Below, one piece after another: positions 13,209 to 21,098 of a stretch of DNA of 21,121 bases. Origin of the DNA: REEB481 sp964586595 (GTDB taxonomy: Bacteria; Bacteroidota; Bacteroidia; NS11-12g; UBA955); NCBI GenBank assembly GCA_964586595.1, contig CAZPHB010000028.1:1-21121 (forward strand), in the 5' to 3' direction. The notes under the pieces were generated by a model, which saw only the letters and a program-made list of their open reading frames with translations, had not been told where the DNA came from and did not search any database. The position numbers and the translations under genes were made by a program. Each line of letters starts with the position of its first letter. Within the stretch, counting starts at the first letter, position 1.

Positions 13209-16200
13209 TCAGGCAAACAGTTCATGAATTTCTTCTTCACTTAATTGCCCAACCCACTGATCTTCACCCTCCATCACGCTGAACGCCAGTTTCTGTTTAC
13301 GCTCCTGCATGTGGAGAATTTTTTCCTCAATGGAATCACGGGTGATGAATTTGTAGGAAAAAACTGGTTTCTGTTGGCCTATGCGGTGTGCGCGACTTTC
13401 TGCCTGCTGCATCACAAAAGGATTCCACCAGGGATCGCACAGAAACACATAATCGGCAGCGGTAAGGTTGATGCCTGCATTTCCGGCCTTCAGCGACAAG
13501 AGGAATACAGGAACCTGTTCTTCTTCCTGCTGAAAGCGGTTGATAGCTGCCGCCCGTTCCTGTCCGGGCATTTCACCAATTAACTTACAATAATCGATTT
13601 GCGTTTCCTGCAACCATTGTTCAATGATGGCCAGATGTTGCACAAATTGTGAGAACACCAGCACTTTATGGCCACCATCTACAGCTCTTTGCAGCATGTG
13701 AATGATTTGCTCATACTTGCCGCTGCTGCCTTCAAAATCTTCATGCATCAACAAGGGATTTATGGCCAGCTGGCGCAGCCTTGTCAAACCGGCAATCACT
13801 TTAAACCTGCTGCGGTTGGTGCCGTGTTGTTGGATGGAATCCAGGATTTCGTTGCGGTACTGGCTCTTCGTTTTCTCGTAAAGTTCCCGCTGCAAGGGGC
13901 TCATCTCACAGTAGTGTACCTTTTCAAATTTCTCGGGAAGCTCTGGCGTTACCTGTTTTTTGGTGCGTCGCAGGATGTATGGTTTCACCAGCTTGGCCAA
14001 CTCCATTCCACGTTTCTGATCGTGGTTGCGTTCAATCGGTTTGATGTAGTGCTCCTGGAAGTAGCGATAAGTGCCCAGGAGGCCGGGATTCAGAAAGTTC
14101 ATCTGGCTCCACAAATCCAGCAATGTATTTTCTACCGGGGTTCCGGTGAGTGCAATTTTTTGGTCTGCCTTGATGCTTTGCAGCGATCTTGCGGTTAACG
14201 ACAAAGGATTCTTGATGGCTTGACTTTCATCCAGAACAACCACCCGGAATTTGAAAGCGGCGAGTCGCTCCGCATCATTCCTGATGGTTCCATAGCTGGA
14301 AATCACCAGATCGCTGTAAGGAATCATGCCGAAATAGCGGTCGCGCTGTGTACCTGCATACACCAGGGTTCTGATGCCAGGATTGAAGCGACGGGCTTCT
14401 TGTTCCCAATTATAAATGAGCGAGGTTGGGGCGATGACCAGACAAGGCCTTGAGGGAGGCTCGGGTGCCACGTCGGTTTGGTCGCCGGTTTGCCCTTTGG
14501 GAAGTTTCGACAATACTTGTCCGGCATCTGTTGATCCCTGACCCTGAAGTTCAGCCACGGGATCAAAGATGGAGAGTTGTGCCGCCATTGCGGAATCGGC
14601 CGGAGCCATATCCGGAAGCACATGAATATTTTTATTGAAATTGGCTTGAAGGTATGCCAGGGTTTGTATGGTTTTCCCCAAACCCATATCGTCAGCAAGA
14701 CAACCACCCAGGTGCTGGCTTCCCAAATAACTGAGCCAGTTATATCCGGTTTGTTGGTAGGCGCGCAACTTGGCCGTGAAGCCTTCCGGCAGCGGCACGT
14801 CTTCAATGGCTTCCGGCTTGGGAATGATGGCCGGAACTTTTCTTGCGGTATCGTCTTGAAATTCACCCAAGTCATCCAGGAGCGGATGATGCATTTTTTT
14901 GAGGGAAAGGGCGTCGCCTTCCTCATCACCAAAATGAAACACCTTGACGAGCCGGGTCATCCATGCCGCAGGAATAATGGCGATGCTGCCGTCGGGGAGC
15001 GGAAATTCGCGGATGCCTCTAAGTATGTTGGGCTTCAGGCGGGTAAACGGGAAAACAAAACTTCCGAAGCGCACTTCTGCCCTCAAATCGAACCAGTCGT
15101 CGCGGCTGGCAACGTTCAGGCTTAAACTCACCTCGCCTATAAAAACTTTGCGTTGCAGTGCTGATTGGTCTATGACAAAGCCCTGACGCTGCAAATCTGT
15201 GGCGTGCTCATTCAGCCAGTCTATCAGTGCAAGTCCATCGCGACCATAAGCATCCTGAAGCGCGAACAAACTGCCTTGCACAGGTTCCAGGCCATTGTCG
15301 GTGAGCCATTTCACCTTTTGTTCTTCCCAGTTGCGCGACCGCCTGATGCGGTGAAATTCAAAGGAATCATCCTGTCGGATGAGGGAAACGTGTACCTGTT
15401 TTTCGCTGTGGTAAGGGAAATTCCATTTGCCATAGTTCAGGTACAGCGACAGGCAGGGTTTTTCGGTAAGCCCTTCTTCCAGGCGCAGCACGGGGCTGGC
15501 CTGATGCTGTTCTGAAACGATGTTAAACCCTTGAGAATAGACATCATACCGTTCCAGAAGAGGCTTCACAAATTTCTCTACATAGGCCGCTTCTGTATCC
15601 TTTGGGATGTGGATGAATTTCTTTTTGAGGAAGGGTTTGATTTTTTTGCCGTCCACGCCTTTTCCGAAGCGCACGAGCTTATTTCCTGCAAGCAACCAGG
15701 CCGGTTCGGTACAGATCAATTCGCTGCCATTGCAGGAAAATTCCAGCTTGGTATCCCGATGTTTGATGGTTGCGAAGTAATTGATCCCTTCTTCGTCCTT
15801 CCGGAAGTGAAAGAGGATGCTTGCATGGTCGTGGCAAACTTCGATGGGTGCATCCACCGGGTTGCTGCTGGCACTTTCCAGAAACACCTGTCGATCACCA
15901 ATCAGCTCCATCACCCGAGCGATGCGCTTTTCTATGTAAGGCCGAACCTTTTTGTGCAGCTCTTCATTGTAATGTTTGGTGAAGAAATCCTCCGGTCTGA
16001 TGCGCTTGCTGCCGGTATAGAATTGCTTCATGATGTTGTCCACTTCAACTTCATCCAACAGGCGTACTACTTCCAACTCTGTACCTGAAAGTCCAAAATA
16101 TGCCGCAGTATTGCGGTGGATGCGTTGATAAGAAAGACTTAACGTGCCACTAGGGTTGAGCAGTACGGCGTTTAACTCAGGCAACATTCCGAAATGTGGA

Positions 16201-16259
16201 TGCCTTACCAGGGTGTAAACGACTTCAAAAGGTTGCGTGTTGCTTATTTGCTTGGCCAA
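13209..16259 (-). CDS. SNF2/Swi2-family DNA translocase (helicase)
   Basis: This 1016-residue protein starts at TTG 16259; no ATG stands near, and the family-like N-S-N-T-x-P-F-E-V-V pattern begins at once. Residues 1-490 are a long beta-rich N-terminal region of bacterial SNF2 proteins. The ATPase core follows: motif I D523-D-M-G-L-G-K-T530, Ia A-P-T-S-L-I-Y-N-W at 610-618, II V-L-D-E-S-Q 675-680, III L-T-G-T-P-V-E-N 704-711, and C-terminal motifs V-F-S-Q-F, S-L-K-A-G-N-A-G-I-N-L-T-A-A-D and Q-A-E-S-R-A-H-R-I-G-Q. The family moves along double-stranded DNA to remodel protein-DNA complexes. Between motifs I and Ia is a low-complexity insert of about 60 residues (541-604) with Q561-L-S-I-F565, which looks like a beta-clamp-binding peptide. 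It has its own promoter, and ung follows. Confidence 0.93.
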   Translation of the reverse strand: MAKQISNTQPFEVVYTLVRHPHFGMLPELNAVLLNPSGTLSLSYQRIHRNTAAYFGLSGTELEVVRLLDEVEVDNIMKQFYTGSKRIRPEDFFTKHYNEELHKKVRPYIEKRIARVMELIGDRQVFLESASSNPVDAPIEVCHDHASILFHFRKDEEGINYFATIKHRDTKLEFSCNGSELICTEPAWLLAGNKLVRFGKGVDGKKIKPFLKKKFIHIPKDTEAAYVEKFVKPLLERYDVYSQGFNIVSEQHQASPVLRLEEGLTEKPCLSLYLNYGKWNFPYHSEKQVHVSLIRQDDSFEFHRIRRSRNWEEQKVKWLTDNGLEPVQGSLFALQDAYGRDGLALIDWLNEHATDLQRQGFVIDQSALQRKVFIGEVSLSLNVASRDDWFDLRAEVRFGSFVFPFTRLKPNILRGIREFPLPDGSIAIIPAAWMTRLVKVFHFGDEEGDALSLKKMHHPLLDDLGEFQDDTARKVPAIIPKPEAIEDVPLPEGFTAKLRAYQQTGYNWLSYLGSQHLGGCLADDMGLGKTIQTLAYLQANFNKNIHVLPDMAPADSAMAAQLSIFDPVAELQGQGSTDAGQVLSKLPKGQTGDQTDVAPEPPSRPCLVIAPTSLIYNWEQEARRFNPGIRTLVYAGTQRDRYFGMIPYSDLVISSYGTIRNDAERLAAFKFRVVVLDESQAIKNPLSLTARSLQSIKADQKIALTGTPVENTLLDLWSQMNFLNPGLLGTYRYFQEHYIKPIERNHDQKRGMELAKLVKPYILRRTKKQVTPELPEKFEKVHYCEMSPLQRELYEKTKSQYRNEILDSIQQHGTNRSRFKVIAGLTRLRQLAINPLLMHEDFEGSSGKYEQIIHMLQRAVDGGHKVLVFSQFVQHLAIIEQWLQETQIDYCKLIGEMPGQERAAAINRFQQEEEQVPVFLLSLKAGNAGINLTAADYVFLCDPWWNPFVMQQAESRAHRIGQQKPVFSYKFITRDSIEEKILHMQERKQKLAFSVMEGEDQWVGQLSEEEIHELFA

Positions 16260-16278
16260 ATCTGCTCGTAAAAACAGG

Positions 16279-16308
16279 CAAATTAACGCCGGCCGAGCGG
16301 CTGTACAA
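16279..16308 (-). promoter_or_regulatory. Promoter of the SNF2 helicase gene
   Basis: On the minus strand, TTG (16308-16306), a 19-base spacer and TTAATTTG (16286-16279) fit the -33/-7 pattern with one mismatch in the -7 (A to T). The predicted start is near 16275, with a leader of about 15 bases to the TTG start codon at 16259. Confidence 0.5.
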
Positions 16309-16364
16309 CCCGAACCGGAAGAAAATTGGAAATAAGCGCCCTAATGATCGGTTGCGCTTCGAAA

Positions 16365-16997
16365 TCAGAACACAGTAACTACCTTTTTGGTTTCGAAGAA
16401 GGGCTCGGGTATTTTAGGGAAAATATCGAAGGAACGAACCATTCGCTGCGGCGCCAGACCGGCAAATTCATGTATTTCTTCCTCCAGATCGCCACCTTTC
16501 AGGAAAGCAATGCCCTGACGTACCCCATCGAAGGCGACTTTGTGTTTTACCCAAGGGTAAAAAGAAGCCATCCTGGTCACAGCCCTGCTCACCACCAGGT
16601 TGAAACCGGGATTTACCTTTTCAGCCCTGGCAACTTCCGCACGAACATTGGGCAGCTTCAGGTGCTGAACCAATTCTTGCACCACTTTTATTTTTTTTCC
16701 TATAGAATCTACAAGTACAAATTCTGTTTCAGGGTACATGATGGCCAGCGGTATTCCCGGAAATCCGCCACCGGTTCCCACATCCAACACCTTCCAGCCG
16801 GGATAAATATGGACAAAGCAGGATATAGCCAGACTGTGCAGTACATGGTGGGTAAAAAACGCATCCATGTCTTTGCGGGAAACGACATTGATCATGGCAT
16901 TCCAATGCCGGTATTGTGCTTCCAGCAGCAACAATTGCTCCTGTTGTGCAAGGCTGAGCGCGGGAAACCAGGTTTGTAATTGTTCCTGTTGATTCAC
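16365..16997 (-). CDS. rsmG: 16S rRNA (guanine-527-N7)-methyltransferase RsmG
   Basis: This 210-residue SAM-dependent enzyme methylates N7 of G527 in 16S rRNA; its loss gives low-level streptomycin resistance in other bacteria. It carries the RsmG signature N-V-V-S-R-K-D near 37-43, the SAM loop V70-L-D-V-G-T-G-G-G-F-P80-G-I-P-L-A, and S-R-A-V at about 138-141, with a late L-K-G-G. I start at GTG 16997. It overlaps the glycosyltransferase stop as GTGA and gives the usual family length. A longer frame to 17201 would add 68 residues that merely read another frame of the glycosyltransferase gene. It is the last gene of the AAA-glycosyltransferase-rsmG unit. RsmG often neighbours mnmG or parA elsewhere, so this setting is different. 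Confidence 0.93.
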   Translation of the reverse strand: MNQQEQLQTWFPALSLAQQEQLLLLEAQYRHWNAMINVVSRKDMDAFFTHHVLHSLAISCFVHIYPGWKVLDVGTGGGFPGIPLAIMYPETEFVLVDSIGKKIKVVQELVQHLKLPNVRAEVARAEKVNPGFNLVVSRAVTRMASFYPWVKHKVAFDGVRQGIAFLKGGDLEEEIHEFAGLAPQRMVRSFDIFPKIPEPFFETKKVVTVF

Positions 16998-18130
16998 CAC
17001 CTGATGCGTTTGGCGAACCAGGCATTCAGCCCGGCCACGGTTAAAATGAGTACATAAAGAACGTCGAGCAGGGGGAACAGCCACAACAAGTTCATCTGGC
17101 CAAGTATAGAAGCTGTTCTGGCCACTACGATGAAGCGCAGCAACAACCAGAGGCCCCAAAATGCCAAAGGAAGCCACCAAATGCCCGCGTACACAAGCCA
17201 AACGGGCAGCAACACATAAAAGGCAAATTGGCTCAGGGAGAGCATACCCAGAAAACGTTTAACCGCGGGTTTGTAATGTTTGCCCACAAACAGGTGTCGC
17301 TTTTTCTGCTTCCACCAGGCCGGAATGCTGGTTTTGGCCTCTGTAAACATGTGCGCATGCTGTTGAAGCACTACGGACGTATTTCCCGCCTGAGCGGCAT
17401 CTTGCACGAATAAATCGTCATCGCCGGCAGGCAAATGATGGTTGCTTGCAAATCCCTTTACACCGAAGAACTGCGTTTTGGTATAGCCCAGATTTCTTCC
17501 AACACCCATGTATGCCTTTCCCTTCAATGCCAGTGAAAGGTATTGCATTCCAGTGATGAGGGTTTCAAATCGTATGAACAAATTGAGCAGGCCCATTTGT
17601 TTGCGGTAGGGAGAGAAGCCTATCACCAAGGAGTGGTTCTGCCTGAATCCGGCAGCCATGTTTGACAACCAATGCGCAGAAGCAGGCGTACAATCTGCAT
17701 CCGTAAGTAAAAGATGTTCGTATGATGCGGCCTTAATGCCCAGCGTGATGGCCAACTTTTTACCCGGATTTTTCACCCTGTCGCGGTCAATGGTGCAAAC
17801 TTTTACGCGAGGATTTTCGGCAGCCAAGGACCTAAGATATACCGGGGTTTCATCCCAACTGCCATCGTCAACCACAATCAATTCAAACTCGCGGTACTCC
17901 TGAGCAAGTATGGCCGGAATATTTTTTTGCAGGTTTGCGGCCTCGTTGTGCGCACAAATAATGACGCTCACCGGCATGTGCGCAGGTTCCCATTGTTGCG
18001 CCCGTTTCAGGTATTTTCTGCTTCCGGCAGCGGTAAACCAACGCAGGTAATACCAGGCCATCAGCAACCATACGGCGGAAGCCGCAAGCAGGAACCATTG
18101 GTCGCTGCCGGAAATTTCAGGTATCTTCAT
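16994..18130 (-). CDS. Membrane glycosyltransferase, family GT2
   Basis: This 378-residue inner-membrane protein has one N-terminal span at about 12-31, a cytosolic GT-A catalytic domain, and two or three C-terminal spans (about 288-335 and 350-372). Catalytic features are V-S-V-I-I-C-A-H-N-E at 54-63, V-V-D-D-G-S 86-91, the metal-binding D144-A-D146 in L-L-T-D-A-D-C, and the acceptor-side G236-D-D-D. The late K-K-R-H at 276-279 sits where processive synthases have Q-x-x-R-W, so processive polymer synthesis is possible but not established. N- and C-terminal spans resemble polysaccharide or glycolipid synthases; the sugar donor cannot be read from sequence. The ATG overlaps the AAA+ gene stop (ATGA), and its own stop overlaps rsmG (GTGA). 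Confidence 0.85.
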   Translation of the reverse strand: MKIPEISGSDQWFLLAASAVWLLMAWYYLRWFTAAGSRKYLKRAQQWEPAHMPVSVIICAHNEAANLQKNIPAILAQEYREFELIVVDDGSWDETPVYLRSLAAENPRVKVCTIDRDRVKNPGKKLAITLGIKAASYEHLLLTDADCTPASAHWLSNMAAGFRQNHSLVIGFSPYRKQMGLLNLFIRFETLITGMQYLSLALKGKAYMGVGRNLGYTKTQFFGVKGFASNHHLPAGDDDLFVQDAAQAGNTSVVLQQHAHMFTEAKTSIPAWWKQKKRHLFVGKHYKPAVKRFLGMLSLSQFAFYVLLPVWLVYAGIWWLPLAFWGLWLLLRFIVVARTASILGQMNLLWLFPLLDVLYVLILTVAGLNAWFAKRIRW

Positions 18131-20781
18131 TTATTGATCTTGAAACCGATTCCTGTGCCCGGGCTTCCGGGTTTGCCGTCTGTTTTAAATTCTTCAATAT
18201 CGCACAACAACAATTGTCCTATGGCTTTGGCGCTGCGTTTATTCTTGGGCAGTTCACTGAGCCGGATGTGCTGGTTGCGCACCGCTTCTTCAATTACTTT
18301 CCGCACCGCACGACCATTTCCGAAGTATTTGTCGCGGTGCTGATACATGTACGTGATGTATGCTTCCAGGTGCGCTGCGGCCTCAGGAACCGGGGTGATG
18401 CCGCTTTCCGAAAGTTGGTTCATGGCAATATTGTACAGTTCCTCTGGTTTGAAATCTTCGAACTGAAAGACCCGATCAAAACGGCTCTTCAATCCGGGAT
18501 TGCTTTCCATGAAACGGTCCATATTTTGCGTGTAACCCGCGGCAATCACAATGAACGATCCGCGACGGTCTTCCATGCGCTTCAGCAGTGTTTCGATGGC
18601 TTCGCGTCCATAATCACCGCTGCCGCCTTCGGTAAGTGCATAAGCTTCATCCAGAAAGAGCACACCGCCCATAGATTTATCGATCATCTCGGCAGTTTTT
18701 ATGGCCGTTTGACCGATGTAACCACCCACCAGGCTCTGACGGTCACATTCTACAAGGTGGCCGCGTTCCAAAATCCCGAGTGCTTTGTAAATCTGGGCCA
18801 GAATACGTGCTACCGTGGTTTTACCGGTACCTGGATTTCCGCTGAACACACTGTGCAGGGAGAAGGCTTTGCGCACATCTTTGCCCTGGTCTTTGTAGAA
18901 ACGTACCAGCTTCACCAGTTCATCGATATCGTGCTTCACCCTTGTGAGGCCAATCATTTTATTCAGCTTGGACAGACTTTCCCGCAGCAGTTCTTCATCG
19001 ATGGGAATATCGGGCAACATGCCGGCCTGCACCTTAAGCATTTTTTCAAGGTCGGCAGCTTCGATCAGCGATAATTGCTCGGTGGTAAGGTCTTGTGGGT
19101 TTTCGGTATTCATCACCCGCAGGCCGAGGTTCATTTTGGCTTCATCAACCATGGCGTTGACCATTCGGGCATTGCCGAAGAATTTATCGCGGTCACGGTA
19201 CTTATCTACGAAATATTTGTAGAAGAGTTCTCTGGCTTCGTGGCTGAAATGAACCCCCTTTCTGGTGCAGGAAAACTCCGCAATTTGGATGAGTTCCTGC
19301 GGCACATAGTCGGGGAAATCGTAATACATGTTGAAGCGGCTTTTGAGGCCGGGATTGGACTCTAGAAAAATGTCCATCTCTTCAGGATATCCGGCCACAA
19401 TGATCGCAATGTCGGAGCTGTCTGACAGTTCCTTCAGCAGCACTTCGATGGCTTCTTTGCCAAAGTCCTTGCTGTCGTCGTCGCGTCGGGCCAGTGCGTA
19501 AGCTTCGTCAATAAACAAAATACCATCTTTTGCTTTTTTGATGGCTTCTTTGGTTTTGGGGGCGGTTTGCCCAATGTATTCAGCCACCAGATCGCCCCGA
19601 TCTACTTCATGAACATGGCCTTTTTTCAGCAAACCAAGCTCCTTGTATATTTTTCCAAGCAAGCGGGCAACGGTTGTTTTCCCCGTACCGGGATTGCCGC
19701 GAAATACCGCATGCAGGTTGATGTTTTCATCTTCCTTAAACCCTTTTTCCCTGCGGATGGACATGAAGCGCAGGTAATTTGAATATTCCCTGATTTTGGT
19801 TTTGATGGGTTTCAGTCCGATGAGCTGATCCAGTTCCTGCATCACTTCATCCAGGTTATGCACCTGTGGTTTCGCCGGAGGCTGATCCTGTTCTTCTGTT
19901 TTATCGAAATCAAGTTTCAGTTGTTCCGGATCGTCTTCTGCAAATTCAATTTCGAGCATGGGTTTGAAGTCTTCTTCATCGGCTTCCACATAATCATCCC
20001 CTACTTCAAAAGGCATGGAAGCCACAAGTTCATCCATGAACACCACTTCGGCAAAATACTCTCCCCTGCTCCAGGTACCCACAATATCTGAACCCCAGCC
20101 AATGCTCACACTAAATTGATCTTCATCGGGTTTCACAAAAAGCACTTTGGTGATGCTTCCCTTCAGGTATCCACTGGCCGTGCGGAAGTTGAACATGAAT
20201 TCAAGGGCAAGGTCACTGCTTTTGCGCGTCAGGTTGTGCGCATTCAGTTCTACCCAGATATACCGTGTGCTCATGGCATTGAAGCACACGTAGTATTTAC
20301 GCGCATCCTCGCGGATGTTTGCATCCGGGCCCTCGTACAGCTTTACGGTATCGAGGCTGAAATATGGATTTAGCCCGCTGCGCACCATCCCCTGATTTTC
20401 GATGTAGAAATTCTTTTTTTCCAGAAGTTGACCATCTACCCAGGCTTCCCAGCGATATGCACCAGCTTTCCAGTACGTGCCCTGTGTTTTCACACCCCAG
20501 CCTTCACGGATGTAAACCACCTGCTCCCGTGGTTCTACCTGGCGGTCACAATTCAAGTCACAAACCTCCTGATTTTCACTGTTGAAGCACTTCAGCTGCA
20601 TGTGCAGCATCCATGATGCTTCATCGTAACGCTTGTTGAACAGGGAAACCTCGCAGTAGATGTAGGAAAGCTCCTGCTCATCAAAAACAGAACGGTATTT
20701 TTTGGTGTTGTTCGCCAGCCATTCTGTACTGCAATAGGTTTTGATATCCCTAAACTTAAAATGATCGTTTCCTGCGGCCAT
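18127..20781 (-). CDS. Tandem CbbX/SpoVK-type AAA+ ATPase with duplicated N-terminal beta-rich modules
   Basis: This 884-residue cytosolic protein has no signal peptide or membrane span. Residues 10-262 form two beta-rich modules of about 125 residues with matching landmarks: G-W-G at 94-96 and 228-230, and G-T-Y-W-K-A-G-x-Y at 101-109 against G-T-W-S-R-G-x-Y at 235-242. An acidic linker (263-305) follows. Two CbbX-like AAA+ domains come next. Domain 1: Walker A G362-N-P-G-T-G-K-T369, pore loop Y-I-G-Q-T 402-406, Walker B D425-E426, arginine-finger region S-N-P-G-L-K-S-R-F 475-483. Domain 2: G648-T655, Y-I-G-Q-T 688-692, D711-E712, 760-768. Both look catalytically intact. CbbX relatives remodel Rubisco, and EccA-type relatives serve type VII secretion; the target here is unknown. 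Downstream genes overlap by 4 bases. Confidence 0.9.
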   Translation of the reverse strand: MAAGNDHFKFRDIKTYCSTEWLANNTKKYRSVFDEQELSYIYCEVSLFNKRYDEASWMLHMQLKCFNSENQEVCDLNCDRQVEPREQVVYIREGWGVKTQGTYWKAGAYRWEAWVDGQLLEKKNFYIENQGMVRSGLNPYFSLDTVKLYEGPDANIREDARKYYVCFNAMSTRYIWVELNAHNLTRKSSDLALEFMFNFRTASGYLKGSITKVLFVKPDEDQFSVSIGWGSDIVGTWSRGEYFAEVVFMDELVASMPFEVGDDYVEADEEDFKPMLEIEFAEDDPEQLKLDFDKTEEQDQPPAKPQVHNLDEVMQELDQLIGLKPIKTKIREYSNYLRFMSIRREKGFKEDENINLHAVFRGNPGTGKTTVARLLGKIYKELGLLKKGHVHEVDRGDLVAEYIGQTAPKTKEAIKKAKDGILFIDEAYALARRDDDSKDFGKEAIEVLLKELSDSSDIAIIVAGYPEEMDIFLESNPGLKSRFNMYYDFPDYVPQELIQIAEFSCTRKGVHFSHEARELFYKYFVDKYRDRDKFFGNARMVNAMVDEAKMNLGLRVMNTENPQDLTTEQLSLIEAADLEKMLKVQAGMLPDIPIDEELLRESLSKLNKMIGLTRVKHDIDELVKLVRFYKDQGKDVRKAFSLHSVFSGNPGTGKTTVARILAQIYKALGILERGHLVECDRQSLVGGYIGQTAIKTAEMIDKSMGGVLFLDEAYALTEGGSGDYGREAIETLLKRMEDRRGSFIVIAAGYTQNMDRFMESNPGLKSRFDRVFQFEDFKPEELYNIAMNQLSESGITPVPEAAAHLEAYITYMYQHRDKYFGNGRAVRKVIEEAVRNQHIRLSELPKNKRSAKAIGQLLLCDIEEFKTDGKPGSPGTGIGFKINK

Positions 20782-20791
20782 GATTCAGTTT

Positions 20792-20825
20792 CAATTATAG
20801 TGGAAATGGCTGCATGATTTTTCAA
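20792..20825 (-). promoter_or_regulatory. Possible promoter of the AAA+ operon
   Basis: On the minus strand TATAATTG (20799-20792) matches TAnnTTTG with one mismatch, and a TTG lies at 20825-20823. The 23-base spacer is longer than usual, so this is weak. The predicted start is near 20788, about seven bases before the ATG at 20781. The region is shared back to back with the tRNA promoter. Confidence 0.3.
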
Positions 20826-20832
20826 GAATTCT

Positions 20833-20864
20833 TTGAAAAACGGATGGAAATTCTGCTATATTTG
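20833..20864 (+). promoter_or_regulatory. Promoter of tRNA-Ser
   Basis: TTG at 20833-20835, a 21-base spacer and TATATTTG at 20857-20864 form a strong Bacteroidota promoter with a perfect -7. The predicted start at about 20868 lies 24 bases before the mature 5' end of the tRNA, a normal precursor leader. Confidence 0.65.
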
Positions 20865-20891
20865 CGGCCTGATTTTTCAGAATCACCCGCT

Positions 20892-20981
20892 GGTGAGGTG
20901 GGTGAGCGGCTGAAACCAGCAGTTTGCTAAACTGCCTTACGATTTAACGTCGTAACGCGGGTTCGAATCCCGCCCTCACCG
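20892..20981 (+). tRNA. tRNA-Ser(GCU)
   Basis: A full class II cloverleaf of 90 bases can be drawn by eye. The acceptor stem is GGTGAGG (20892-20898) with CCTCACC (20974-20980), and the discriminator G is 20981. A three-pair D stem (GGT/ACC) encloses G-A-G-C-G-G-C. The anticodon stem is GCAGT/ACTGC with loop TTGCTAA; the anticodon GCT at 20926-20928 reads AGC and AGU serine codons. A long variable arm, TTACGA/TCGTAA, is typical of serine tRNAs. The T arm is GCGGG-TTCGAAT-CCCGC. CCA is not encoded, so the tail must be added by nucleotidyltransferase. Confidence 0.97.
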
Positions 20982-21098
20982 CAAGAAAAAGCCGCCCGCA
21001 AAGCGGCTTTTTTTATGCTGGAGGGCGCCAAACGCAGTTTGAGCGACAGAAGCATAAAAAAGCGCACGCTGCGCAGCAGCGGGGCGGCTTTTTCTTGC
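20981..21098 (+). repeat. 118-base foldback (nested inverted repeat) next to tRNA-Ser
   Basis: Outer arms of 17 bases are perfect inverted repeats (20981-20997, GCAAGAAAAAGCCGCCC, and 21082-21098). Inside them lies a second perfect 11-base pair (21009-21019, TTTTTTATGCT, with 21051-21061). The centre has CAAAC-GCA-GTTTG (21029-21041). A further hairpin CGCTGC-GCA-GCAGCG sits at 21067-21081. The outer left arm starts at the tRNA discriminator base. The element contains no plausible gene. It may be a compound terminator or a small non-autonomous repeat. Confidence 0.75.
20986..21014 (+). terminator. Rho-independent terminator of tRNA-Ser
   Basis: AAAAAGCCGC (20986-20995) pairs with GCGGCTTTTT (21003-21012) across a 7-base loop, and the T-run continues to 21014. 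It starts five bases after the tRNA and ends its transcript. It forms the left shoulder of the foldback element. Confidence 0.8.

Noticed and set aside
14441..14639. Low-complexity insert in the SNF2 core as a possible inserted element or frameshift
   Set aside because: The frame stays open with normal motifs on both sides and no flanking repeats. Variable inserts are common here in SNF2 proteins.
16998..17201. Longer RsmG start at 17201
   Set aside because: The extra 68 residues read another frame of the glycosyltransferase gene, and the GTGA overlap gives the normal RsmG length.
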